In this document: positions 19,401-27,656 of the stretch, one piece after another
Numbering within the stretch: the stretch's first letter is position 1
Layout of the letters: the number at the start of each line of letters is the position of its first letter
Origin: Aestuariibaculum marinum
Lineage (GTDB): Bacteria > Bacteroidota > Bacteroidia > Flavobacteriales > Flavobacteriaceae
DNA: 64,000 nt
Direction: 5' to 3'
NCBI RefSeq assembly: GCF_014596975.1
Contig: NZ_JACVXD010000003.1
Coordinates: 267,507-331,506, forward strand
The notes under the pieces: generated by a model
What the model saw: only the letters and a program-made list of their open reading frames with translations
Database searches by the model: none
What the model was told of the DNA's origin: nothing
Translations under genes and position numbers: made by a program

Positions 19401-21289
19401 CTGTGAATTTCTAAAGGAATAATGGCATAACATCCCGTTGAACTGTCTTCTAAACGAATAAAAATAGTCTGTTCGTTAGCAATAGTATTTTGAAAATTTG
19501 TAGGATCTGCAATGGGGTTGCTACCGGATTCGGCATCTTCCTGAGAGGTGTGGTATGTTGGACTGTTGAATCCGTTTTCACCATTTAAAATACGACTAAT
19601 AACTTGTGTTAAATCGAAAGTATCAAAGCCATCATGATCTGGATCGCAGGCATCAAGATACTGGCGGTCTCTTACAATTTGTGTATTACCATTAGTTACA
19701 TTTAGTGTTAATATAACCGATGTATTTGTACAGCCTGTTTGTGTGTCTTCAACTCGAACATATAGGGTTTCATTAGGGTTTGTGTTGGTGTAAGGATTAA
19801 CAACAACATCATAGTCATTAATTGCTCCATCCTGCGAAAAGTGGTAACTCACAGATAGGTTTGTTTGTCCGTTAGTAATAATGTCGTCTTGTTCTCTTAA
19901 ATCTATTTCAGTTTGGCCGTTAGGTACGTTGTCGTTATCACAGATATCCCAAACAGTAGGTTGGGTTACGTTGGGTAAAGCGTTAACAATTAGATCTATA
20001 GTGCCAAAAAACAAACAACCAGCATCAGTGTCCTCAACTCGAACATAAATGGTTGTCGATCCTGTTGTAATTGAAGTGATATTGTTACCAGGGTTATTTC
20101 GGGCATCGGCATCAGAAGTATAATAGGCGATGGTGTAATTAGCAGGAAGCGCCGGAATAGCATTTACAACATCATTGTTTTTAGTTGATAAATTAAAAGT
20201 TTCTTGATTATCTCCGTTGGTATCACATAATGCATAAGGCGAAATGGGATTGGTAGTTAATTCGGTGTCAATAGTAACATTAACTTCGTCGGTGATAACA
20301 CAACTAACACCACTTATAGTAACTTCAACTCGATATAAGCCACTTGTAGAGGTTGTTAAAATGGGATTTGTTTCTCCTGATAAAAGAACATCGTTTCTAT
20401 ACCAGGCATAAGTAGCTAACGGATTTTGTATTTCACCGTTAAGGGTAACACTACTTGAGCAGGTATTAATATCATCACCAAGGTCTAGGTCATTAAATGT
20501 AGTAGATTCTATAAATACCGCAGAATCGTAACCTGGATCGCCAGCCTGGTCGGCAACAATAAGTTTTACATGGTATTGTACATTGGGAGTGACATTGCTA
20601 ACTGCCGTTAAAACCGTCGTGCTTCCATTGAAATTGGTGTTTGCAAGATTATAACCAGCAAAGTAATTTTCATTAGAAGCATCACAAATACCTAAAATTT
20701 CACTGTGAATATTGTTAACAGTAACAGGAGTGTTTGTTCCGGGTACAACAGCTATATTCTGATAAGGATCTGTGCTGCCGGCTTCTCGAATTAAAAACGC
20801 AAAACCATCCGATGAATTACAAGGGTAATTAGCATAGTATTCTTCAGATGCGAAAATGTAATTGAATTGAATGATATCTGAGAGGGCAACAAAATCAAAC
20901 TCAATTACTGTAGCATTCACTGTGTTACTTGTTCCTAAAGCGGCTTCTATATCAGGGTCGGTTCCCCAATTTAAATCGCCTTCACTCAAATCATCAGAAA
21001 TAATAGAGTTTCCCGCTGAAGATGCATTTCCCGTAGATAGAATAATACCTTGGCTCAATGGAAAATTTGTGCTGCCGCTTTGAAAACTACCAAAGCTGGA
21101 AAAACCATTTATACTACCGTTTATGGATGTTGTTACATTTGAAATTTCTACACAATTACTGGCTAAGTTGTTTTCAATAAGGTCTGTAACAGTGATAGAA
21201 TTGTCTACCGTAATCTGTTGGGAAAAAACAAAATGGTATCCAAAAATAAATAGGATAAAACTCAGGCAGGTATTAAGGCTTTTAGTCAC
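16421..21289 (-). CDS. Giant T9SS type B surface protein with choice-of-anchor L domain and eleven Cys-Asp modules
   Basis: A 1622-residue protein, the largest in the window. The start is a GTG followed by a good signal peptide (MTKSLNTCLSFILFIFGYHF). The choice-of-anchor L domain spans about residues 25-265 (LASNCVEISNVTT, FNYIFASEEYY). I count eleven consecutive modules of about 95-105 residues from about residue 345, each opening near a CDTDxDG- or CDNDxDG-like loop and ending GCY/GCF plus a short strand and a Pro-rich linker. An Ig-like segment and the type B C-terminal sorting domain (FFTPNNDGTFDTWHVIG ... HFALKR) end it. The Asp-rich loops could bind calcium. A long rod-like adhesin exported by T9SS is the natural reading. 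Confidence 0.87.
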   Translation of the reverse strand: MTKSLNTCLSFILFIFGYHFVFSQQITVDNSITVTDLIENNLASNCVEISNVTTSINGSINGFSSFGSFQSGSTNFPLSQGIILSTGNASSAGNSIISDDLSEGDLNWGTDPDIEAALGTSNTVNATVIEFDFVALSDIIQFNYIFASEEYYANYPCNSSDGFAFLIREAGSTDPYQNIAVVPGTNTPVTVNNIHSEILGICDASNENYFAGYNLANTNFNGSTTVLTAVSNVTPNVQYHVKLIVADQAGDPGYDSAVFIESTTFNDLDLGDDINTCSSSVTLNGEIQNPLATYAWYRNDVLLSGETNPILTTSTSGLYRVEVTISGVSCVITDEVNVTIDTELTTNPISPYALCDTNGDNQETFNLSTKNNDVVNAIPALPANYTIAYYTSDADARNNPGNNITSITTGSTTIYVRVEDTDAGCLFFGTIDLIVNALPNVTQPTVWDICDNDNVPNGQTEIDLREQDDIITNGQTNLSVSYHFSQDGAINDYDVVVNPYTNTNPNETLYVRVEDTQTGCTNTSVILTLNVTNGNTQIVRDRQYLDACDPDHDGFDTFDLTQVISRILNGENGFNSPTYHTSQEDAESGSNPIADPTNFQNTIANEQTIFIRLEDSSTGCYAIIPLEIHSNLLLTGTDTNEFALCDEAGSNGVIGFDLYTVEGYIIGEIPTIYFPIEVSFYETQTDLDNDNAIDKDELYDVSATQPSTLLIKIVNTDTGCTEEEDIILRVNPILLFTTPDPLPYCDTDNDGQADVYLNEFDAQILNGNTDFSVTYFATENDAIQNLPANQLPTPYFVDQQTTVWARITNNTTGCHTENPFDIAISVAPETTQPNDIIICDNDQDGFSIVNLDDTIDELVANPSGLNISFHTSLANAEANIAPITNSSTYDANSQRIYARVTDASATTACPSIQSFYIIINTLPVVPTISTYQICVPQGTTAAEFIFSNKDAEILNGQTGKEVFYFEDSSFTTLINKNSSYNSSGSQTIYVRVENISDPSCNATGSFDLAVDTLPVYNENFNDFPPVCQSIANDYTFNFEEKRQEIAQGSTDNLNIQFFLDENDAINNTGTPLPDQFTYTFNAQNRQGQFYARIENAGNACALVEVVRYITFPTPHILSATIAPVCDTDYDGTTTIDLTTTVYDIENVRFSDVAITYFEDEDLINEIPSSTINAYPITTSKTIYVKAEIEATTCYDYIAMDLQVNLPPAVNTIAPIPFCDNASNSYDLSQVDNLLVDNTNNITITYHDSQLDAENGTSALSTNYTYTNNNPTIYARVANSSTGCFVTQAFELQINPNPIANAPQDFEDCDDDFDGFLEFNLTNNNTTILGNQNAAEYTITYHNDINNAMDGISPLGDLHAAVDGEIVYARIENNATECYDVTQFTIYVNPLPIIPIEDVLPLCLDDLPQTVSAETGNAGDTYLWDTGETTPEIELDIADIGAHWVEVTTPNGCSLRKDFNLIESEIADINFTTKVDFADPNSITVDVSGIGNYVYILDNGEPQTSNVFNNITFGLHQVTIRDLNGCEDVITEVFVFDIPKFFTPNNDGTFDTWHVIGINQLPGTLVYIYDRYGKLLKTLTHNSIGWDGTFNGHPMPSNDYWFVAKIIQNGTPFEVKGHFALKR

Positions 21290-21406
21290 TTGAGATGGTT
21301 TGGGTATAGGTTAATTAAAACGTGGTTTTAAACGTGTGAAAAGTAGCTAAAATTCAGATGAAACGCAAAGAAAATGCGACGAAATGCGTTATTATTAGGT
21401 TAAATA

Positions 21407-24133
21407 TTAGCGTTTTAGGGTAAAATGATCTTTGAAAATTCTACCATCCTGTAGCGTTACAAAAAACCAGTAGTCGTCATTTGGTAGCTGCTTGCCATTA
21501 AAATTTCCGTCCCAGCCAGCATTTAGAGGAGTTAATTCCTTTAATAGTTTGCCATATCTATCAAAAATCTGAATTTTTGAATTTGGTTGAAACATATCTG
21601 AGGTTCCATAAACCTGCCAGGTGTCATTAAATCCGTCGTTGTTTGGGGTAAATACTTTCGGGAAGCCGATAACCGATACGCTTTGGTAAACCATACCACA
21701 GTTGTTTTTAATATCTCTGATATAAACCTGATAAATTCCCGGACGAACGTTATTAAAAACATTACTTTCCTGATAGTCGGTTACAAGTATATTATTTTCA
21801 TTGTAAAGAGCAAATTCGTAAAGCCCTTCGCCAGATACAACTGTTGTTATGCTATTATTGTTTGAGGCATCTTTAACGTTAATATTATCAATCGTAGCAA
21901 TATTCGAAGCTTCTACAGTTACCGTTCTTTCCTTACTACAATTAGCCGAATTTGAAATGGTTACTGTATAAATTCCTGGTTGATTAATAGCTATGTCGTG
22001 GGTTGTTGCTCCGTTTGACCAAGTGTAGGTGTAATTGTCAGGGTTATCGTTAAGCATACCAGCATTAATAGTAATGGTTTCCGGGTAAGTGTTTAAGCAG
22101 TAAAGTTTGTGGTCTTCAGGTTCAACTTTTGGTATTTTATTAACCGAAAGGAAGATTTTATTGATGCCAAAGCAGCTGTTGTCGTTTTCTATTCTGGAGT
22201 AAATGGTTTGGTTGTAAGGTGTTGTGTTTTCGAAACTTGAACCTAGTGGGTTTTGTTCCAAAAGGGCGTCAGCATAGGTTTTGTAATACTTGATACTGGA
22301 TGTTGAAATATTATTGGTAGATCGTAATTCCGTTGAAATATCATCCAGATAAAATGTATTGAGACCGTCTTCAGAATTCAGTTCATCGCATAACGGTGTA
22401 GCTGAAAAATCAGGGATTTGGGTTGTGCTAACTTGTAATGTTAGTGTTGAGGTATCAAAGCAGTTCGTGACTTTATTATAGACTTTTCCATATACCGGTT
22501 CTGGTACATCTGCGTTGAAATTATAACTTTCAGGGACATCGATAGAATCTGTAAGTGAAGCATCTTTGTAAAATTCAACATCCAGGTCTGGATTGTTTCC
22601 GGTTAAATACGCTGAAGCTTCCGTTAAATTAAATCTGGTAAAACCACCTTGTATGCCATCTTCATCACATTGGGTTAAGGTGTAATCGAATCCTACTGGA
22701 TTATCATTATAAATAACATTAGCAACACCTTCTAAGGTTTTGTCGCATTCCCCAGTATTTGGGTCAATAAAAACACTGTAAACACCTCCTTTATTTACTT
22801 CTAAAAAATAATCGGTATGTGTTATTTCTTGCCCATTATACGACCAGATGTAAGTAGCTCCAGGAATTTCCGGTGCTTGTAAGGTATAGGTGCCCCCTTC
22901 GCATAATTCAAGTTCAGTAGAAAAGGTATCTGTATAACCAATAATATCAATTTTTTGTGAAAAGAACGAAGTGATAAAAGGCGGTAAACCTTGGCGTCCA
23001 TTTCTACTTAATTGAAGGGCATTGTGCGTATAATTACTAGCAACCCCTTTGTTATTCGGTGAATTGATTACTGATAGGTAAGGCAGCCCTTGGTTATAGC
23101 TACGATTCATAGAACGGTAAATTTTACCATTCGGTCCTAATTGTAGGGCACCTCTATAGGTTTGTCGGTGGTCTAAAACAACCTCGCTTGAACTGATGTT
23201 TGGTGCAGTTACATCGTATTGTAAAAGCGCTCCATATTGGTAAATAGGATTAAATCCTTCTTCTTCGGTAGTTTCATAATAAGAGGTTATATAAAGTAAT
23301 TCACTATTAGGAGAAAACTCAACACCATAAGAAACCTGTGGCTTTTGTCCGTTTTTAGAAAAACTAATACCAATTCGTGTTTCATTGCTTACAACTCCCG
23401 TGGTTTTATCAAAATCATAGATGAAAAGTCCGTATCTACCATTAGCAGAGACCAGTTTTGTCCCTTCTGGAGATAATTTTAAATAGCCTCGTTTATCTTC
23501 AATATTGGTGGCAAAGGCCGATTTTACAGGAGTTGTATTTAAGCCATTCGTACTGACTTCATAAGCATAATAGGTGTCAATAAACTCAGTTCTATCTGGT
23601 GCAAAAGTAATGACCCATATCGATTGACTAACACAATCTTTAACAACAGCAGTAACCTTTTCTGAACAGTTAGATAGCAATCTTGAATTTTTGGTGGTTA
23701 CATTACCTAAACCTAATTCTAAACTCATATCTACAATAGAGTAATTAAATCCGTAGTCGGGATCATTTCTGCCAACAGAGGTGTCTACAGTAAAAATATA
23801 ATAGATATTCGGGTTTTCGGGTTGTGGCACGACTATGGCTGATTGTGTGCTTGAGGAGTCACCGTAAAGCCCAAAACCATTAGGCATACGGTTATGGTTT
23901 TTGTTCCAAACGCTTACACCATCGGTATAAAATAAAAGATTGCCGTTGGCATCAGAAATGGTAGCACAACCTTCGGTAGTACTTAATTTGCTATTGGTTT
24001 GTTCGGTAATGGTACCATCCGGATTAAAACGAATGCCAGCATTATCACCAAAAAACCAGTTAGAAGCTTCACTTTGGCTAAACCCCAAAAGGCCATTTAA
24101 ACATATTAATAGAGTGGCTATTTTCTTTATCAT
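21407..24133 (-). CDS. T9SS type B surface protein with N-terminal beta-propeller-like region
   Basis: A 908-residue protein with a signal peptide (MIKKIATLLICLNGLLGFS). Residues 20-390 look like a WD40/quinoprotein-type beta-propeller: NWFFGDNAGIRFNP, LLFYTDGVSVWNKNH, GYLKLSPEGTKLVSA, YGVEFSPNSELLYITSYY, LQLGPNGKIYRS. An Ig-like segment, two Cys-Asp modules, another Ig-like segment and the type B sorting domain (VFTPNNDGFNDTWQVYG ... HFTLKR) follow. The N-terminal part differs from its three neighbours while the C-terminal half is shared, consistent with domain shuffling among paralogues. It is 26 bases downstream of the ABC permease gene but has its own promoter box. Confidence 0.87.
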   Translation of the reverse strand: MIKKIATLLICLNGLLGFSQSEASNWFFGDNAGIRFNPDGTITEQTNSKLSTTEGCATISDANGNLLFYTDGVSVWNKNHNRMPNGFGLYGDSSSTQSAIVVPQPENPNIYYIFTVDTSVGRNDPDYGFNYSIVDMSLELGLGNVTTKNSRLLSNCSEKVTAVVKDCVSQSIWVITFAPDRTEFIDTYYAYEVSTNGLNTTPVKSAFATNIEDKRGYLKLSPEGTKLVSANGRYGLFIYDFDKTTGVVSNETRIGISFSKNGQKPQVSYGVEFSPNSELLYITSYYETTEEEGFNPIYQYGALLQYDVTAPNISSSEVVLDHRQTYRGALQLGPNGKIYRSMNRSYNQGLPYLSVINSPNNKGVASNYTHNALQLSRNGRQGLPPFITSFFSQKIDIIGYTDTFSTELELCEGGTYTLQAPEIPGATYIWSYNGQEITHTDYFLEVNKGGVYSVFIDPNTGECDKTLEGVANVIYNDNPVGFDYTLTQCDEDGIQGGFTRFNLTEASAYLTGNNPDLDVEFYKDASLTDSIDVPESYNFNADVPEPVYGKVYNKVTNCFDTSTLTLQVSTTQIPDFSATPLCDELNSEDGLNTFYLDDISTELRSTNNISTSSIKYYKTYADALLEQNPLGSSFENTTPYNQTIYSRIENDNSCFGINKIFLSVNKIPKVEPEDHKLYCLNTYPETITINAGMLNDNPDNYTYTWSNGATTHDIAINQPGIYTVTISNSANCSKERTVTVEASNIATIDNINVKDASNNNSITTVVSGEGLYEFALYNENNILVTDYQESNVFNNVRPGIYQVYIRDIKNNCGMVYQSVSVIGFPKVFTPNNDGFNDTWQVYGTSDMFQPNSKIQIFDRYGKLLKELTPLNAGWDGNFNGKQLPNDDYWFFVTLQDGRIFKDHFTLKR

Positions 24134-24140
24134 ATGATAA

Positions 24141-24148
24141 CAAATCTA
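24141..24148 (-). promoter_or_regulatory. -7 box of the 21407-24133 gene
   Basis: TAGATTTG on the minus strand ends seven bases before the ATG, again predicting a near-leaderless mRNA. It lies in the right arm of an imperfect inverted repeat (24137-24163) that also covers the stop codon of the upstream permease gene. Confidence 0.5.
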
Positions 24149-24159
24149 TTAAAAGATTG

Positions 24160-24984
24160 TTATAAATCACGTTTTTTTAACAGTCTGTACGATAAAAAGA
24201 TGAAAAGTGCTGTCCAACCTAAAACTATGGCGATTTCATACCAATGTACGGCGTAGTCGTACATAAGTTCGCCTTTATCAGGAAACTTTGTCATAGCAAT
24301 ACGTTGAAACGGTTGGTCGATTAATTTATACATTGATTTTAAAGGGAAAAAGTTTTGAATGCTTTCTGCAACATCCATATTGAATTGCCACGTCAGTAGG
24401 CCAAACCCTAACCACTCTAAAATAAAAAGAATAAATAAAAAGGCTAAAGCGAATGCCGAGCGTTTAGCTAGCATCCCGAAAAATAAACACAAACTAAAGA
24501 AACCAATAAGCTTGACTAAATAGGCTAGTAAAAAACTAGTTTCTCTGATTATAATATTAAACTCGTTATAACTGGAATAGTATAATCCAATACATAAAGA
24601 AATTAATCCGATTAATACTGTTGAAGCCAGAGAAAAGAATATTATAGCGTAAAATTTAGACAGGATAAATTCCTTTTTACTTAATCCGTCTATCAGGTTT
24701 TGTTTTATGGTTTTGTTACTGTATTCGTTACCAATCATACTTACCACCACAATAGCAAAAAAGAACTTAAACTGCGATGCAAAAAATGTAGTTAAATGCC
24801 AGATAACAGGGAAGTTGAAAATGCCTAATTCACCGAGTTCTAACGTGAAAAAGCCAAAAACGTTAATTTTTAACGAAGATAAAAGGATAACAAAAAAAGG
24901 TAGGATGAAGGATATAAATATTAATACCTTACTGGTACGATTCAATAATAATTTTTGTAATTCTAGATGTAATAATCGAAGCAT
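24160..24984 (-). CDS. ABC-2 type transporter permease
   Basis: A 274-residue membrane protein with six predicted transmembrane segments in the ABC-2 arrangement. It opens with LHLELQKLLLNRTSKVLIF, then a helix pair around residues 20-85, VVSMIGNEYSNKTIKQNLIDGLSKKEF (the conserved cytoplasmic segment before the second pair), and ends in a short basic tail. It follows the ATPase gene by 19 bases on the same strand, so the two make one exporter or gliding-type permease of GldF-like organisation. It may share a transcript with the surface-protein genes downstream, though they carry the T9SS signal and do not need it. Substrate unknown. Confidence 0.85.
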   Translation of the reverse strand: MLRLLHLELQKLLLNRTSKVLIFISFILPFFVILLSSLKINVFGFFTLELGELGIFNFPVIWHLTTFFASQFKFFFAIVVVSMIGNEYSNKTIKQNLIDGLSKKEFILSKFYAIIFFSLASTVLIGLISLCIGLYYSSYNEFNIIIRETSFLLAYLVKLIGFFSLCLFFGMLAKRSAFALAFLFILFILEWLGFGLLTWQFNMDVAESIQNFFPLKSMYKLIDQPFQRIAMTKFPDKGELMYDYAVHWYEIAIVLGWTALFIFLSYRLLKKRDL

Positions 24985-25003
24985 GCTTGTAGGTTTTTAG
25001 CGG

Positions 25004-25900
25004 TTAGTTTTTGTCTGTTAATTGTAAAAATTGCTCTTCCAGGCTTTCTTTACGTTGCACTAAATGGGTAAGCACAATACCATTATTAAAAAGGTATTGG
25101 TTAAACGTACCGCTATCTATTGATTCATTTAAAAATGCTGTGACTAAATGGTCTTTCACTTTAATCCTTGAAACCGATTTATGGTTTTCTAAAAGTGAAA
25201 TTAATGCTTCTTGATTATTGGCTTTTAACTCAAAGAAACCATGACTGGAAATCATTTCATCAACACGACCGGAATATAACTTCACACCCTTTCTTAAAAC
25301 CACCACATGAGAACATACCTTTTCAACCTCGTCTAATAAATGAGAGGCGAGTAGAATAGTTGTCCCTTTTTCGGCAATTTGCTTAATAATTTCACGTATT
25401 TGATGAATACCCTGAGGATCTAAACCATTGGTAGGCTCGTCAAGAATTAAAATTTCCGGATCGTTCAGGAGGGCAGAAGCAATTGCTAATCGTTGTTTCA
25501 TACCTAGTGAATAGTTACTAAACTTACTATCCTTCCGGTCTAACAGACCAACAATTTCCAGCTTCTCATCTATTTTGCTTTGGTCAACACCTTTTATTTT
25601 ACAAACCAGTTTTAGGTTTTGGGTTGCTGTCATATAAGGGTAAAAGTTAGGACGCTCTATAATAGCACCAACTTTTTTTAAGGCATCATGAGTTGTTGTG
25701 TTACCATCAAACCATTTAAAATCGCCACTGGTTTTATTTACGACGTTTAAAACAATACCTAAAGTTGTGGATTTTCCACTGCCGTTTGGACCTAGAATTC
25801 CGTATACATTGCCTTTGTTTATAGTAAATGAGAGGTCTTTTACAGCGGTTAAATGACCGAAATTTTTGGTGAGATTATTAATGCTAAGTATTGGTTCCAA
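25004..25900 (-). CDS. ABC transporter ATP-binding protein
   Basis: A 298-residue nucleotide-binding subunit. Walker A is GPNGSGKST (residues 38-46), the signature is YSLGMKQRL, Walker B is ILILDEPTNG, and the H-loop is LLASHLLDE. A C-terminal regulatory extension of about 80 residues follows. The start is TTG: an in-frame stop lies six codons upstream and no ATG intervenes, so the non-ATG start is required. Partner of the permease gene immediately downstream. This pair is of the DrrA/CcmA-like export class. Confidence 0.92.
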   Translation of the reverse strand: MEPILSINNLTKNFGHLTAVKDLSFTINKGNVYGILGPNGSGKSTTLGIVLNVVNKTSGDFKWFDGNTTTHDALKKVGAIIERPNFYPYMTATQNLKLVCKIKGVDQSKIDEKLEIVGLLDRKDSKFSNYSLGMKQRLAIASALLNDPEILILDEPTNGLDPQGIHQIREIIKQIAEKGTTILLASHLLDEVEKVCSHVVVLRKGVKLYSGRVDEMISSHGFFELKANNQEALISLLENHKSVSRIKVKDHLVTAFLNESIDSGTFNQYLFNNGIVLTHLVQRKESLEEQFLQLTDKN

Positions 25901-26017
25901 ATGTTTTAGTTTTTATGCCGAGGCACAGGTTAGTTAAAAGTATGACGATATAGCTTATATTTTGTTACAGGTTTAAAATAAAATAAGTAAATTATGACCT
26001 CGATTTGAAGGAACAAA

Positions 26018-27085
26018 ATGCATATGAACGATTTAATTATTTCAAAAAAGAAACCATCTTACCCTATAACTGAAAAGCTTGATGCTTATTTAGCCGAATA
26101 CAACAGAAACATAAAATTACCGATATTTTATGATGATTTATTGCGCTTTCAAGGGTCTATTGTAGTTTATGATAAAGAAGATAACGATACCCTTTGGATT
26201 CGTGTTTATTATAACGATTATGAGCGTGAGGAGATTGAATATGCTTTAAAAAAGGTATATACCATATTGCATTCCGATGGAAATGAAAACACCTTTCCGT
26301 TTTTAAGTGTTGATGCAATCGACTATTGTACGTTTGGAAATTCTAAACCTTTCAGAATTAAAGTACGAAATATTTTAAATGATAATTTTACGTATTTCTA
26401 CATAAAACGAGCAGATGCTTCCCGTATTTATGGTTTAGAGTTAGAACATATGTTGTCTCCGTACAATTTAAATTTTTTGGTGTACAGAGACACATTAATT
26501 GAAGAGCACATTGCGGGTATTCCAGGTGATGAGTTTATTAAAAAGTTCTTACCGAAATGTGATAAATCTGAAAAGTCACAAATTGCAAAGGAGTTTGTTA
26601 AGTTTAATGAACGCTGTATGATTAGGCTTTTAGGAGATATGCGCTCCTACAATTATGTGATTGTTCCAACTCATGATTTTGATCATGTAGTGTATAAAAT
26701 TAGAGCGATAGATTTCGATCAGCAATCGTATGAAGGAAAGTTTAATATTTACCGTCCGCAGTTTTTTAAAGAGAATTTAAAAATGGTAGAATTGGTATCT
26801 GAGACCTTTCAGAAGTTATCAATAGATCAGTATAAAATAGAAGAACGTTCTATATTGGTGAAACGTTTAAAAAGTTATCATAATCGTATAGGAACGCTCT
26901 TAGAATGTATGGAAGATGATGTGATTTCTAAAGAAGAAAACATCAAATTATTGAAGTCTAAAATATACGATTATACTTTAGATGTCGGTTTTAAAAAGTG
27001 TAAATCTATGGGAAATATTCTAAAGAAGTCTCTAGAATATTTAACCCATAATTATGAAAATGTGAATCCTTTAAAGTTTAAATAA
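26018..27085 (+). CDS. Uncharacterised kinase-like protein
   Basis: A 355-residue cytoplasmic protein of a conserved flavobacterial type that I cannot name. It carries, in the right order, residues that look like a protein-kinase-like active site. These are a strand lysine (FYIK, Lys130), a helix glutamate (LELEHML, Glu141 or 143), and a hinge-like YRDTLIEEHIAGIPGDEF. A catalytic-loop pattern GDMRSYN follows, with Asp207 and Asn212 at the usual spacing of five, and a DFD motif (232-234) stands in place of DFG. A helical N-terminal part of 100 residues and a Lys-rich C-terminal helical part flank it. It is divergent from the ABC genes and convergent with a pRiA4b ORF-3-like gene. Kinase activity is inference. 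Confidence 0.55.
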   Translation: MHMNDLIISKKKPSYPITEKLDAYLAEYNRNIKLPIFYDDLLRFQGSIVVYDKEDNDTLWIRVYYNDYEREEIEYALKKVYTILHSDGNENTFPFLSVDAIDYCTFGNSKPFRIKVRNILNDNFTYFYIKRADASRIYGLELEHMLSPYNLNFLVYRDTLIEEHIAGIPGDEFIKKFLPKCDKSEKSQIAKEFVKFNERCMIRLLGDMRSYNYVIVPTHDFDHVVYKIRAIDFDQQSYEGKFNIYRPQFFKENLKMVELVSETFQKLSIDQYKIEERSILVKRLKSYHNRIGTLLECMEDDVISKEENIKLLKSKIYDYTLDVGFKKCKSMGNILKKSLEYLTHNYENVNPLKFK

Positions 27086-27100
27086 CTTTGGGATTATTTT

Positions 27101-27619
27101 TTAGTTCCAGTTTTCGTCGAAGTCTAAACCGTCGTAGTCATCGAAATCAAAGCCGTCTTCGAATTCGTCATTAAAATCATCATATTCTTTTTCAGCTTCA
27201 AAGTTTTTCTCTGGAGCTGTATCAGGAATTTGTCCGTGCACAAACATAAGGTTAGGATAGTCTACACTTTCGTTTTCTTCAGCAATTTCAGCTAATTCCA
27301 CGTAAAATGTCCACATACTTAAAAAGTCGTAAACATAAATAAGTTTAGTACGTGATTGATCTACAGCATCGTTAATAGAGGTTTCGTTCATCAAGCGAGC
27401 CGAATTGTCGTCGCTTAAATCGAATAACGAAATTTCTTCACCTTGGTTCCATTCATTATCACTTAAATAGAATGAAGCCATTTCATTACCATCAAATCCA
27501 AAAGATTGTGTAATGGTGTTATGTAAATCTTCAAGGGTGTCGTCTTCACGAATTTCTAAATCACGAAACACATCCTCTTCAAGATCGTTATCAAGTATAA
27601 CTCTAAATCTGTAAATCAT
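27101..27619 (-). CDS. pRiA4b ORF-3-like (PF07929-type) protein
   Basis: A 172-residue acidic protein. It opens with YRFRVILDNDLEEDVFRDLEI and DDTLEDLHNTITQSFGFDGNEMASF, the signature of the plasmid pRiA4b ORF-3-like family (also called IS1096 TnpR-like by sequence similarity). The tail is extremely Asp/Glu-rich (residues 145-172). Flavobacteriia carry this as an ordinary chromosomal gene next to housekeeping loci, and no transposon features surround it, so I do not treat it as mobile. Function unknown. A TACCTTTG box (27637-27644) gives it its own promoter. Confidence 0.8.
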   Translation of the reverse strand: MIYRFRVILDNDLEEDVFRDLEIREDDTLEDLHNTITQSFGFDGNEMASFYLSDNEWNQGEEISLFDLSDDNSARLMNETSINDAVDQSRTKLIYVYDFLSMWTFYVELAEIAEENESVDYPNLMFVHGQIPDTAPEKNFEAEKEYDDFNDEFEDGFDFDDYDGLDFDENWN

Positions 27620-27636
27620 TGTAAAAAATTAAAGTG

Positions 27637-27644
27637 CAAAGGTA
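27637..27644 (-). promoter_or_regulatory. -7 box of the 27101-27619 gene
   Basis: TACCTTTG on the minus strand fits TAnnTTTG exactly and ends 17 bases before the ATG; it overlaps the intergenic gap to the heme A synthase gene upstream. Confidence 0.55.
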
Positions 27645-27656
27645 TGTTTTTTTCAA

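Noticed and set aside
16421..21289. Tandem repeats as a CRISPR or satellite array
   Set aside because: The repetition is at protein level, with module length near 100 residues and diverged DNA; no short identical direct repeats with spacers occur.
24137..24163. Imperfect inverted repeat after the ABC permease as a terminator
   Set aside because: No T-tract follows on the minus strand and the arms differ by one bulged base. It overlaps the promoter of the next gene; regulatory use is possible but weak.
27101..27619. IS1096 TnpR-like gene as a mobile element
   Set aside because: The family name comes from similarity only. No inverted terminal repeats, transposase or target duplication are near; neighbours are housekeeping genes.
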